Shown here in pieces: positions 9,376-17,980 of a DNA stretch of 64,000 bases; position 1 is the stretch's first letter; each line of letters begins with the position of its first letter. A program made the position numbers and the translations under genes. The stretch is from an uncultured Porphyromonadaceae bacterium (GTDB taxonomy: Bacteria; Bacteroidota; Bacteroidia; Bacteroidales; Muribaculaceae). A model generated the notes under the pieces. It searched no databases. It worked only from the letters and a program-made list of their open reading frames with translations, and had not been told where the DNA came from. The stretch lies in NCBI GenBank assembly GCA_900540205.1, contig UQER01000006.1:1-64000 (forward strand). The letters run 5' to 3'.

Positions 9376-11088
9376 ATGGTTGAGAATAAAGAGACAGAAA
9401 TGCAAGATGGCTCGAAAGGGTTGAATTTTGTAGAGCAGATAGTAGCCGACGATCTCAAGGCCGGCAAAAACGGCGGTCGCCTTAACACCCGCTTCCCACC
9501 GGAGCCCAACGGTTATCTCCATATCGGACATGCCAAGGCTATATGCATGGATTTCGGTGTAGCCGAGAAGTTCGGCGGAACATGCAATCTGCGTTTTGAC
9601 GATACCAATCCTGTAAAAGAGGATACGGAATATGTGGATGCCATCCGCGAGGACATCCATTGGCTCGGTTTCGACTGGGGCGACCGTGAATATTATGCCT
9701 CTGATTATTTCCCTCAGCTTTATGATCTGGCTGTGCGCATGATCAAGGAAGGAAAGGCATACGTGGACGACCAGAGCTCCGAGCAGATTGCCGCCCAGAA
9801 AGGCACACCCACCGTGCCTGGAACCGACAGCCCCTACCGTTCGCGCACTCCCGAAGAGAATCTTGACCTGTTTGAGCGCATGAACGCCGGTGAATTCGAG
9901 GAGGGTGCCCGCGTTCTGCGAGCCAAGATTGACATGGCTTCGTCTAACATGCATTTCCGCGATCCCATCATGTACCGCATCATCAAGCATCCCCATCACC
10001 GTACCGGTACAAAATGGAATGTGTATCCCATGTACGACTTCGCACACGGACAGAGCGACTACTTCGAGGGTGTCACCCATTCTATCTGTACCCTTGAGTT
10101 TGTGCCTCACCGTCCGCTATACGAGTATTTTGTTGCCGAACTGGCCGATGAAACATACTGCCCCCGTCAGATTGAGTTCAATCGCCTCAATCTCACATAC
10201 ACAGTGATGAGCAAGCGCAAGCTCCTGCAGCTTGTAAAGGAAGGTCTGGTGGCCGGTTGGGACGATCCCCGTATGCCGACCATTTCGGGTATGCGCCGCC
10301 GCGGCTTCACATCCAAGGCCATCCGTAATTTCATTGACCGCATCGGCTACACCAAGATCGAGGAAGCCATGATCAGCGTATCACTGCTTGAACATGCCGT
10401 CCGCGAAGACCTCAACGCCATCGCAACCCGTGGTATGGCAGTTCTCAATCCGGTGAAAGTTATTATCACCAACTACCCCGAGGGGCAGACTGAAATGGTT
10501 GAGATGGAGAATAATCCGGAAAATCCTGAAGCAGGTGTGCATCAGATGCCTTTCTCGCGTGAGATTTTCATTGAGCGTGATGACTTTATGGAAAATCCGC
10601 CGAAGAAGTTCTTCCGTCTTGCTCCTGATGCCGAGGTGCGTCTCAAGGGTGCCTATATCGTGAAGTGCACCGGTGTCAAGAAAGACGATGCGGGTAACAT
10701 CACCGAGATTTACTGTACCTACGATCCCGACACACGCAGCGGGCTGCCCGGCGCATCGCGTAAGGTGAAAGGCACATTGCATTGGGTTTCGGCACAGCAT
10801 GCAAAGGATGCCACGGTAAGACTGTACGACCGCCTGTTCTCTGTTGAGAATCCTTCGGCCGAGACCGACAAGGATTTCCGCGAACTGCTCAATCCCGAAT
10901 CGCTTGTCACACTCGAGGGCGTGAAGGTAGAGCCCTTCATCGCCGAGAATGCCCGGAAGGGAGAGAAATTCCAGTTCCAGCGTATCGGCTACTTCACACC
11001 TGACTACGATTCCACTCCCGAACATCTTGTGTTCAACCGTACGATTGCCCTTAAAGACAGCTGGGAAAAGGTTCAGGCAAAACAGTAA
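9376..11088 (+). CDS. glnS: glutaminyl-tRNA synthetase
   Basis: Charges tRNA-Gln with glutamine directly. A class I synthetase with the HIGH signature at residues 49-52 (PPEPNGYLHIGHAKA) and the KMSKS equivalent MSKR at 278-281. The PPEPNGYLHIGHAK sequence, the DDTNP stretch after it, and the C-terminal anticodon-binding beta barrels identify GlnRS rather than GltX. At 570 residues it is of normal length. Its presence fits an organism that makes Gln-tRNA directly instead of by the GatCAB transamidation route. The promoter lies about 100 bp upstream in the symmetrical element at 9251-9280. Confidence 0.97.
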   Translation: MVENKETEMQDGSKGLNFVEQIVADDLKAGKNGGRLNTRFPPEPNGYLHIGHAKAICMDFGVAEKFGGTCNLRFDDTNPVKEDTEYVDAIREDIHWLGFDWGDREYYASDYFPQLYDLAVRMIKEGKAYVDDQSSEQIAAQKGTPTVPGTDSPYRSRTPEENLDLFERMNAGEFEEGARVLRAKIDMASSNMHFRDPIMYRIIKHPHHRTGTKWNVYPMYDFAHGQSDYFEGVTHSICTLEFVPHRPLYEYFVAELADETYCPRQIEFNRLNLTYTVMSKRKLLQLVKEGLVAGWDDPRMPTISGMRRRGFTSKAIRNFIDRIGYTKIEEAMISVSLLEHAVREDLNAIATRGMAVLNPVKVIITNYPEGQTEMVEMENNPENPEAGVHQMPFSREIFIERDDFMENPPKKFFRLAPDAEVRLKGAYIVKCTGVKKDDAGNITEIYCTYDPDTRSGLPGASRKVKGTLHWVSAQHAKDATVRLYDRLFSVENPSAETDKDFRELLNPESLVTLEGVKVEPFIAENARKGEKFQFQRIGYFTPDYDSTPEHLVFNRTIALKDSWEKVQAKQ

Positions 11089-11150
11089 TGATTTTGCCTG
11101 CTTCCCTCTCCCCCGATTCTATTTAATGTTATTAATTATCTGTAATTCGC

Positions 11151-12659
11151 ATGCTTGACGGACAACCATCCGACGAACAGTATATGAAGGAGCTTTACGA
11201 GCGCTTTCTGAAAGGTGTGGTCGACAATGACAATTCTGAATTTTATGAAAAGGATGAATTGCTTGACATATATGACTACGCACAGGATGAAGGCGACGAG
11301 ATGACGCAACTTTATGTGCTTCTGACAGGTGCCCGTCTGTATCCCGACAGTGATTTCCTCGATGAGCGGAAAGCATTCCTGCTTTCCGCCATAAACGAGG
11401 AGTCGGCGCGGCGCATGTTTTCACGGCGCGGACGCCGGGATTCGGCACTGTGGCAGGTCCTGAAGCTTTCGCTCGATACCTATCCGGACGGTAACCCTGA
11501 AGAGGGGTTGGCGGCGTTGCTGTCTTCCGACTTCAAGCTCCCCTGTGAGGCTGTCATACGCCTTATAGATATGCTGCGTGATCTCGGCCGTCTGGATTTG
11601 CTTGCGGAAAATCTGCACGTGATTGCCGACAGGTGTACCGTTCCGAATATATTGATGTATGAAGCGGCCGAGGCGTTGTATTCCGATGAGACTTATCTGC
11701 CGATGGCGCGTGACATAGCGGAGGAACTTACCACTAACGAGCCTTTCAATCCCGACAACTGGGTGTTGCTGGCAAAGATGGAGTTTGCCATGCAGCACGC
11801 ATCGGAATGTGTGGCCGCCGCCGACTATGCGTTGGCCATTGACCCGGAGAATGAGCGCGGAATGCTCATAAAGGGTCTCGGTCTGATACAGCAACCTTCC
11901 AAGGATGAACAGACAGTTACAGACAGCAATGCCGCGGAGCGCACTGCGGACATTGACCGCGGAATCGCTTTGCTGCAGGAGGTGCTGCGCATCAATCCTG
12001 ACAATTCGCTTGCCGTCAAGGCACTCTCGGAAGGTTATGCAGCCAAAGAGAACAAGATGGCAGCCCTGGAGGTGTTGTGCTCATATATGGAGCGCGATGA
12101 GGCAAATTCTTATGTTCTGCTCGATATTCTGAAACTGCGGCCTGCTGACGCATCACGTTTCTTCGAGGTGTTCGACCGTTACACCGGGAATAATGAGCGC
12201 AAATGGCTCGAGCTTGCTGCCCAGGTTGTCAACAACGGTTGTGTGGTTCAGGCTGCCGACCTTCTGAAATTTTATCATGACCGGCATGTTCTGCACGAAG
12301 GGATGGAATATTATCTTCAATTGCTCTACAGACTGCGCCGTTTCGACGACTATGTGTCGCTGTTCGGCGATTGCTGCTCGGCAGCGGCAAAGCCCGGAGG
12401 CATACGGTATGACTTTTCAGGCAATGCATATCTGCTGCTTGCAGCTTCCTATCTGATGAGCCGGCATTTCGATGAGGCTGTGGAACTTTGTGAGTTCATG
12501 CTGAAAGACCCACCCAAGGCCAATGATTTTGACGAGCATATCAGATGGAAAGGGATGCAGGTGGTATTGTCGTTTATCAGGAATCTTGCCCGGCAGAAAT
12601 CGCCTGTGATCACCCAGGAAGGATTTGACCCTGTAACATATAATGTATCGGTGGGTTAA
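11151..12659 (+). CDS. tetratricopeptide-repeat protein
   Basis: A 502-residue cytoplasmic protein without signal peptide or membrane segment. Helical repeat units of TPR type are visible: PDNWVLLAKMEFAMQHASECVAAADYALAIDPENERGMLIKG (about 200-245) and INPDNSLAVKALSEGYAAKENKMAALEVL (about 283-311). The remainder is acidic and helical. TPRs bind protein partners; no catalytic domain is present, so the role is probably scaffolding, but the partner is unknown. It lies 62 bp after glnS and 58 bp before holB on the same strand, so the three may be one transcript. Confidence 0.8.
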   Translation: MLDGQPSDEQYMKELYERFLKGVVDNDNSEFYEKDELLDIYDYAQDEGDEMTQLYVLLTGARLYPDSDFLDERKAFLLSAINEESARRMFSRRGRRDSALWQVLKLSLDTYPDGNPEEGLAALLSSDFKLPCEAVIRLIDMLRDLGRLDLLAENLHVIADRCTVPNILMYEAAEALYSDETYLPMARDIAEELTTNEPFNPDNWVLLAKMEFAMQHASECVAAADYALAIDPENERGMLIKGLGLIQQPSKDEQTVTDSNAAERTADIDRGIALLQEVLRINPDNSLAVKALSEGYAAKENKMAALEVLCSYMERDEANSYVLLDILKLRPADASRFFEVFDRYTGNNERKWLELAAQVVNNGCVVQAADLLKFYHDRHVLHEGMEYYLQLLYRLRRFDDYVSLFGDCCSAAAKPGGIRYDFSGNAYLLLAASYLMSRHFDEAVELCEFMLKDPPKANDFDEHIRWKGMQVVLSFIRNLARQKSPVITQEGFDPVTYNVSVG

Positions 12660-12717
12660 GCGAAGGCTTCTGCCATTGATATGCTTGTGTTCCTTGCACG
12701 TATTAACATAAAAGATT

Positions 12718-13833
12718 ATGAAATTTTCCGATATTCCGGCACATGAGGCCGTAAAGAACCGTTTGCGGGCTATGGCCGATTCCGGCCGTTTGCCGCATGC
12801 GCTGCTGCTTGAAGGTCCGTCGGGCATCGGTAAGTTTGCATTGGCAAGGGCTTTTGCCCAGTACATTCATTGTGAAAACCGCGTGGATGGAGAACCATGC
12901 GGGGTTTGCCCTTCGTGCAGGCAGCATGAAACATTCAATCATATTGACACCTATTTCTCCTATCCGGTTCTCGGTGGCTCGAACACAGTCAGCGATGATT
13001 ATGCAAAGGAGTGGAGGCATTTTCTTTCCGGCCGTGTGTTCATGAATTTCGAGGCATGGCAGCGTGAATTCGATAATCCCAACGGCCAGCCGGTGATATA
13101 TTCATCGGAGAGCGCGAGCATAATCCGCAAATTCTCCACCACCTCCTACTCTACCCGTTTCAAGATTCTGTTGATGTGGCTTCCCGAACGCATGCAGGAG
13201 GAGTGCGCCAACAAAATGCTTAAAATGATCGAGGAGCCGCTGGAGGACTCCCTGCTGATATTCGTATCCGACACTCCCGCCGAGATTCTGCCTACAATCT
13301 ATTCTCGTTTACAGAGAATCGAGGTGAAGCGCCTCCCGGATGCTGTGGTGGCCGGTTATGTCAGTCAGGCACATGGCATGAATGCCACCGACGCCCAGGC
13401 CATAGCGCATCTTTCCGAGGGAAGCATCACCGACGCGGAGAAACAATTGTCGGCCAACGACGAGAATGTGCAGTTTCTGGGGCTGTTCATGCAGTTGATG
13501 CGCCTTGCATATCAGCGCAAGGTAGGTGCACTCCGAAAGTGGGCGGTCGATGTGGCGGCTCTCGGCCGTGAGGCTGAAATCCGTTTCCTCCGTTATTGTG
13601 AGCGCATGATGCGCGAAAACTTCATCAACAATCTGCACATGCCGCAGATTGTCTATCTGAATTCGGCCGAGCGCGATTTCTGCGCCCGCTTCTCCCCTTT
13701 CATCAACGAACGGAATGTGGAATCGCTGTTGCGGGAACTTGGCAGCGCACGCGTTGATGTCGCGGCCAATGGCAATGCCAAAATGGTGTTTTTCGATCTG
13801 GCCGTAAAGGTGATTCTTTTATTGAAAAGATGA
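12718..13833 (+). CDS. holB: DNA polymerase III delta' subunit
   Basis: A clamp-loader component. The N-terminal AAA+ domain carries a Walker-A-like loop GPSGIGKFALARAFA, in which phenylalanine replaces the usual Ser/Thr after the lysine. The delta' subunit is known not to hydrolyse ATP, so a degenerate loop is in character. The zinc module follows (four cysteines in CENRVDGEPCGVCPSC). The middle holds the SRC-like region (ILPTIYSRLQRIEVKRL), where DnaX proteins have their arginine finger. At 371 residues it is slightly longer than in E. coli. Confidence 0.9.
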   Translation: MKFSDIPAHEAVKNRLRAMADSGRLPHALLLEGPSGIGKFALARAFAQYIHCENRVDGEPCGVCPSCRQHETFNHIDTYFSYPVLGGSNTVSDDYAKEWRHFLSGRVFMNFEAWQREFDNPNGQPVIYSSESASIIRKFSTTSYSTRFKILLMWLPERMQEECANKMLKMIEEPLEDSLLIFVSDTPAEILPTIYSRLQRIEVKRLPDAVVAGYVSQAHGMNATDAQAIAHLSEGSITDAEKQLSANDENVQFLGLFMQLMRLAYQRKVGALRKWAVDVAALGREAEIRFLRYCERMMRENFINNLHMPQIVYLNSAERDFCARFSPFINERNVESLLRELGSARVDVAANGNAKMVFFDLAVKVILLLKR

Positions 13834-13936
13834 CTGATTGCGTTCTCTCCTTTTAAGACTTCCTGCGTGAGCCCCTCGTGCGCTCAAATATGTTGCGAAA
13901 CATATAAAAATTCATTGCCGTTAATCGAAAAATCAC

Positions 13937-13978
13937 TAATTTGCGCAACGAAAAACAGCAATGACAGCGTCATATTGC
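13937..13978 (+). promoter_or_regulatory. probable promoter and leader hairpin of the EF-G-like gene
   Basis: TAATTTG at 13937-13943 is one base short of the -7 consensus. It is followed by a small hairpin at 13958-13978 whose core is ATGAC-AGC-GTCAT. The leader to the ATG at 14049 would be about 100 nt. The rest of the 215-bp gap shows nothing recognisable. Confidence 0.35.
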
Positions 13979-14048
13979 CGCTGATTTCCGTTTTTTCCTG
14001 TCCAATAGTGGACTCCGAAACAAATCATTCATACTAAACTCTAATAAC

Positions 14049-16205
14049 ATGAAGGTTTATCAGACTAACGAAATCAAGAACATCTCTTTGCTCGGTAGCA
14101 AGGGATCTGGAAAAACCACACTCGCCGAAGCTATGCTTTACGAGTGTGGAGTTATAAAACGTCGCGGCACGGTGGAAGGAAAGAATACCGTGTCAGACTA
14201 TTTTCCAGTGGAAAAGGAGTACGGCTATTCGGTGTTTTCCACCGTTTTTTATGCCGAATTCCTGAATAAGAAACTTAATGTGATTGACTGCCCCGGAGCA
14301 GACGATTTCGTAGGCAACGCCATTACAGCCCTTAATGTGACGGATACCGGTGTTATCCTTGTCGATGCACAGTATGGCGTCGAGGTTGGAACCCAGAACA
14401 TTTTCCGCACAGCGGCCAGTCTGAAAAAACCTGTTATTTTTGCTATCAACCAGCTTGACGGAGAGAAAGCTGATTATGAAAATACCCTTGAGCAGATGCG
14501 CGAGATTTTCGGAAAGAAAATCGTTCCCATCCAGTATCCCCTCTCCTGCGGTCCGGGCTTCAATGCCATGATTGACGTTCTGCTCATGAAAAAATATTCG
14601 TGGGGTCCGGATGGTGGAGTTCCCACAATCGAAGATATTCCTGAATCGGAAGCCGAACGCGCGCAGGAGCTGCATCAGGCACTTGTCGAGGCAGCCGCTG
14701 AGAACGACGAAACTCTCATGGAGAAATTCTTTGAACAGGGTCACCTCACCGAGGATGAGATGCGCGAAGGCATCCGCAAGGGGTTGGTTGACCGTTCCAT
14801 CTTCCCGGTGTTCTGCGTCAGCGCACTCAAGGATATGGGCGTGCGCCGAATGATGGAATTCCTCGGCAACGTCGTTCCCTTTGTTGACGACATGCCTGCG
14901 CCCGTTGACACAGCCGGCGATGCCGTGGCACCCGACAGCAACGGTCCCCTCAGCATCTATATGTTCAAAACCACGGTGGAACCGCACATCGGTGAAGTGC
15001 AGTATTTCAAGGTAATGAGCGGTACGCTCACTGCCGGTGCCGACCTTGATAACATCACACGCGGCGGCAAAGAGCGTCTGGCTCAGATTTATTGCGTGTG
15101 CGGCCAGATCAAGACTCCTGTCGACAAACTCTGTGCAGGCGACATCGGTGCTACCGTGAAGCTGAAGGATGCACGTACAGGCAACACTCTTGACGAAAAA
15201 GGCTGTGAAATCGCATTCGATTTCATTAAATATCCTGCTCCCAAATATTCCCGCGCAATCCGTCCCGTTACAGAAAGCGATGCCGAGAAGCTGGCCGGTA
15301 TCCTCACCCGCATGCATGAAGAGGATCCTACCTGGGAAATCGAGCAGAGCAAGGAGCTCAAGCAGACCATTCTTTCCGGTCAGGGTGAATTCCACCTCCG
15401 TACATTGAAATGGCGCGTGGAGAACAACGATAAGCTCCCAATCATCTTTGAAGAGCCCAAGATACCCTATCGCGAAACCATCACCAAGGCTGCCCGTGCC
15501 GATTATCGTCACAAGAAGCAATCGGGCGGTGCCGGCCAGTTCGGTGAAGTGCATCTGATTATCGAACCTTATTCAGAGGACGCTCCGCTGCCCGATACAT
15601 ATAAGTTCGGCAATCAGGAGTACAAGATGAGCGTGCGCGACACCCAGGAAATACCCCTTCAGTGGGGCGGCAAGCTGGTGGTGCATAACTGCATTGTAGG
15701 TGGTGCCATCGATGCCCGCTTTATTCCTGCCATCGTCAAGGGGCTGATGGACCGTATGGAGCAGGGCCCTCTTACCGGTTCATATGCACGTGATGTTCGT
15801 GTCTGTGTTTACGACGGTAAGATGCACCCGGTCGACAGTAACGAAATTTCGTTCCGACTGGCAGCCCGCAATGCATTCTCCGAGGCATTCCGCAACGCGA
15901 ACCCGAAAGTTCTTGAACCTGTCTACGACGTGGAAGTAATGGTTCCGTCGGATGTGATGGGTGATGTGATGAGCGACCTTCAGGGACGCCGTGCCATAAT
16001 CATGGGTATGTCGAGTGACAATGGTTTTGAAAAAATCTCGGCAAAAGTGCCTCTGAAAGAGATGGCAAGCTATTCCACAGCATTAAGCTCCATTACCGGC
16101 GGCCGTTCATCGTTCACCATGAAGTTCGCTTCCTATGAGCTTGTGCCGGGTGATGTTCAGGAAAAACTGCTCAAGGAGTACGCTGAGAAAAATACCGAAG
16201 AATAA
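14049..16205 (+). CDS. fusA2: elongation factor G paralog (EF-G2-like)
   Basis: A 718-residue translational GTPase of EF-G layout: G domain, domain II, and domains III-V ending in the EF-G_C fold (VMVPSDVMGDVMSDLQGRRAIIMGM). The GTPase motifs depart from classical EF-G: G1 is GSKGSGKTT (residues 16-24) rather than AHIDAGKTT, G3 is DCPGADDF from Asp80 rather than DTPGHVDF, so the catalytic histidine is missing, and G4 is NQLD (134-137) rather than NKxD. In Bacteroides thetaiotaomicron a second EF-G (EF-G2) that supports translation during carbon starvation without GTP hydrolysis has been described; this gene has the matching profile, but orthology is my inference. No ribosomal protein genes are nearby, which argues against the housekeeping copy. 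Confidence 0.85.
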   Translation: MKVYQTNEIKNISLLGSKGSGKTTLAEAMLYECGVIKRRGTVEGKNTVSDYFPVEKEYGYSVFSTVFYAEFLNKKLNVIDCPGADDFVGNAITALNVTDTGVILVDAQYGVEVGTQNIFRTAASLKKPVIFAINQLDGEKADYENTLEQMREIFGKKIVPIQYPLSCGPGFNAMIDVLLMKKYSWGPDGGVPTIEDIPESEAERAQELHQALVEAAAENDETLMEKFFEQGHLTEDEMREGIRKGLVDRSIFPVFCVSALKDMGVRRMMEFLGNVVPFVDDMPAPVDTAGDAVAPDSNGPLSIYMFKTTVEPHIGEVQYFKVMSGTLTAGADLDNITRGGKERLAQIYCVCGQIKTPVDKLCAGDIGATVKLKDARTGNTLDEKGCEIAFDFIKYPAPKYSRAIRPVTESDAEKLAGILTRMHEEDPTWEIEQSKELKQTILSGQGEFHLRTLKWRVENNDKLPIIFEEPKIPYRETITKAARADYRHKKQSGGAGQFGEVHLIIEPYSEDAPLPDTYKFGNQEYKMSVRDTQEIPLQWGGKLVVHNCIVGGAIDARFIPAIVKGLMDRMEQGPLTGSYARDVRVCVYDGKMHPVDSNEISFRLAARNAFSEAFRNANPKVLEPVYDVEVMVPSDVMGDVMSDLQGRRAIIMGMSSDNGFEKISAKVPLKEMASYSTALSSITGGRSSFTMKFASYELVPGDVQEKLLKEYAEKNTEE

Positions 16206-16258
16206 CATCGGAACAATGTCAGGGCAACGTGCCTGTGATACTTCTGAATAAAAGTTTG

Positions 16259-16292
16259 GCGCCGTACGGATTATCCGCTACGGCGCTTTTTT
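16259..16292 (+). terminator. intrinsic terminator of the EF-G-like gene
   Basis: An 8-bp GC-rich stem (GCGCCGTA at 16259-16266 with TACGGCGC at 16279-16286) followed by six T. Confidence 0.85.
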
Positions 16293-16303
16293 GTGCCTCA
16301 GAT

Positions 16304-16359
16304 AAAAAAAGCTCCCGCGCCCGGGCGCTGCCTTTCGGCAAACGTGTCGGGCGCGGGAG
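16304..16359 (-). terminator. intrinsic terminator of the DUF3127 gene
   Basis: A 12-bp GC-rich stem (16312-16323 with 16348-16359), followed on the reverse strand by seven U (A-run 16304-16310). It stands tail to tail with the EF-G terminator. Confidence 0.85.
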
Positions 16360-16406
16360 GTATGTTCTTTCGTGATGCCGAAGCAGTGTGTCCGGCAGAG
16401 CCTGTG

Positions 16407-16784
16407 TCAGAACGGCAGATCGTCGGTGGCAGAGGTTGCCGACGGGGCGGCAGGAGCCATCGGTTCGGGAAATGCATTCTGGGGCGCGGGCGGGGTGGGC
16501 ATCCCAGCGGCGGCAGCGGTTGCCGGTTCTGATTTCCACCCGCGGATGCTGGTGTACCAGCGGCCCTGATATTCGCGGCTTTCAATGTCGAAACTCAATT
16601 TGATAGTGTCGCCCACCTGAAGGGGATACTGGTCGGCACGTTCGCCAAAGAAATCGAAAAAGATTTTTTTAGGGTATGATTCCTGGGTTTCAAGAACGTA
16701 TTCGCGTTTTTTCCAGGGATTGCCGGCTTTGGAATTTCCTGATACTTCAGGAAGAGCCACAATGATTTTGCCTATAACTTCCAT
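16407..16784 (-). CDS. DUF3127 protein with SSB-like acidic-hydrophobic tail
   Basis: A 125-residue protein in two parts. Residues 1-85 (MEVIGKIIVALPEVSG, YVLETQESYPKKIFFDFFGERADQYPLQVGDTIKLSFDIESREYQGRWYTSIRGW) match the DUF3127 family and have the strand pattern of an OB fold. Residues 86-125 are a disordered Pro/Ala linker ending in DDLPF. In SSB proteins the linker and a DDxPF tip recruit replication and repair partners. An SSB-related role is therefore plausible but unproven for this family. It has its own promoter and terminator. Confidence 0.82.
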   Translation of the reverse strand: MEVIGKIIVALPEVSGNSKAGNPWKKREYVLETQESYPKKIFFDFFGERADQYPLQVGDTIKLSFDIESREYQGRWYTSIRGWKSEPATAAAAGMPTPPAPQNAFPEPMAPAAPSATSATDDLPF

Positions 16785-16867
16785 CGTTTGTGTATTGTGT
16801 TAAAATATTGTCGGTCAATGGGGGCGATCTGCAGTGAGCAACGTGTGCTACCGGATGCCCGATTGCA

Positions 16868-16875
16868 CAAATTTA
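16868..16875 (-). promoter_or_regulatory. -7 box for the DUF3127 gene
   Basis: The reverse strand reads TAAATTTG, a full -7 consensus, about 84 bp before the ATG at 16784. No good -33 box was found at the expected distance. Confidence 0.5.
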
Positions 16876-17050
16876 CACATAATCGGCGGCATGGTGAAAT
16901 TTATGGTGTAAAAGTTTTTCACATCATACGGGAATCGGAGCATCATCGGTCATAAAATTATTGACTTTGACCGCAGGCATTCAACTATTTTTTTCTGCAA
17001 AGTGTTATAGTATCAAAACAAGCAACAAAGTTTCACAAAATATCTATATT

Positions 17051-17602
17051 ATGAAGACATTATCATTTAATTTTTGGGGACAGACCAAGTATTGGTGGAT
17101 TGTCCTGCTTGTAGGGATACTTATGGTGCTCGGAGGTTTTGCCTATTGGTTCTGGCCGGCTGCCGGATTTGCTGTAGCATCCCAGATTTTCGGCTGGTTG
17201 CTCATTCTGGCCGGTATCGTTCAGCTCTGTGTGTCTGCCGGTGTCAACCGTCCTCGCGGCTGGGGCTGGTGGCTTGCAGGCGGTGTGATTGACATGTTCG
17301 TCGGCTTCATGCTGGTGCGCAGTGTAATCCTGTCGGAAATCGTGTTCCCCTATTTCCTCTCCATCGTGTTTATCTTCTGGGGTATTGCCTCGATCATTGC
17401 CTCAGTGGGAACCAGAGCCAACCGCTATTGGTGGATGTATCTTATCAATGGTATCCTGTTGTTACTCATCGGGTTCTTCTTCCTTGAGGCCGGTTATATG
17501 CAGGATATGATGATGGTCAGCTTCCTCACCGCGCTTGCATTTATCTACTGGGGCTTCACCGTTGCCATGGTAAGTTACGATATGAAACCTATAGAGAAAT
17601 AA
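17051..17602 (+). CDS. HdeD-family (DUF308) membrane protein
   Basis: A 183-residue inner-membrane protein with about six hydrophobic segments arranged as three repeated hairpins, as in the HdeD/DUF308 family (WWIVLLVGILMVLGGFAYWFWP, GWLLILAGIVQLCVSAG, WWLAGGVIDMFVGFMLV, and so on). HdeD protects E. coli from acid at high cell density; in Bacteroidales the function is not established. The frame is open from 16961, but the methionine at 17051 (MKTLSFNFWGQTKYWW) begins the family-like part. It is a single-gene unit with terminator-like hairpins downstream. Confidence 0.85.
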   Translation: MKTLSFNFWGQTKYWWIVLLVGILMVLGGFAYWFWPAAGFAVASQIFGWLLILAGIVQLCVSAGVNRPRGWGWWLAGGVIDMFVGFMLVRSVILSEIVFPYFLSIVFIFWGIASIIASVGTRANRYWWMYLINGILLLLIGFFFLEAGYMQDMMMVSFLTALAFIYWGFTVAMVSYDMKPIEK

Positions 17603-17682
17603 AGCCTGTTCTCTTCGCCATAAGCCGTCATCCTTCCCCTACTGCCGGAAGCAGGCTTTTGGAACCAAGAATCAAATAATAT

Positions 17683-17740
17683 AAAACCGGCCTCCGGGGT
17701 GACACTTTCAAGGGAAAAGCGGTTACCGGAAGCCGGTTTT
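17683..17740 (+). terminator. terminator-like hairpin after the HdeD-like gene
   Basis: A 15-bp stem with one mismatch (17683-17697 with 17726-17740) ending in TTTT. A weaker pairing, AAAGCCTG at 17601-17608 with CAGGCTTT at 17652-17659, precedes it. Confidence 0.55.
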
Positions 17741-17796
17741 AACAGATTTTATTGACTGCCTTCCGGAAAGATAGGACTATTTAAAGCGAAGTTTAC

Positions 17797-17980
17797 TATC
17801 TTTGTGAGAAATGTACGCAACATGTTTCCGGCAATGCTGGCTGCTGTGAATGCCTCTTTTAAAATAAAAGGGTGATAATTAAACCTTAAACAGTTTGCAT
17901 TGTCTAATTAGTGTTATACGTCGGATAGGTTCCGGCGCATGGAACAGATAATAATTTCTCAATTAAGGAGGAAATACGAT
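17797..17980 (+). promoter_or_regulatory. -7 box, long leader and strong Shine-Dalgarno
   Basis: TATCTTTG at 17797-17804 matches the -7 consensus and implies a leader of about 170 nt. The leader ends with AAGGAGG (17965-17971), nine bases before the ATG at 17981. Such a strong Shine-Dalgarno is unusual in this phylum and fixes the start at 17981 rather than at the upstream in-frame ATG at 17939. Confidence 0.5.

Noticed and set aside
14193..15554. 453-residue open frame on the reverse strand inside the EF-G-like gene
   Set aside because: It mirrors the codon pattern of the forward gene, lacks any recognisable domain, and lies wholly under a clear EF-G coding region.
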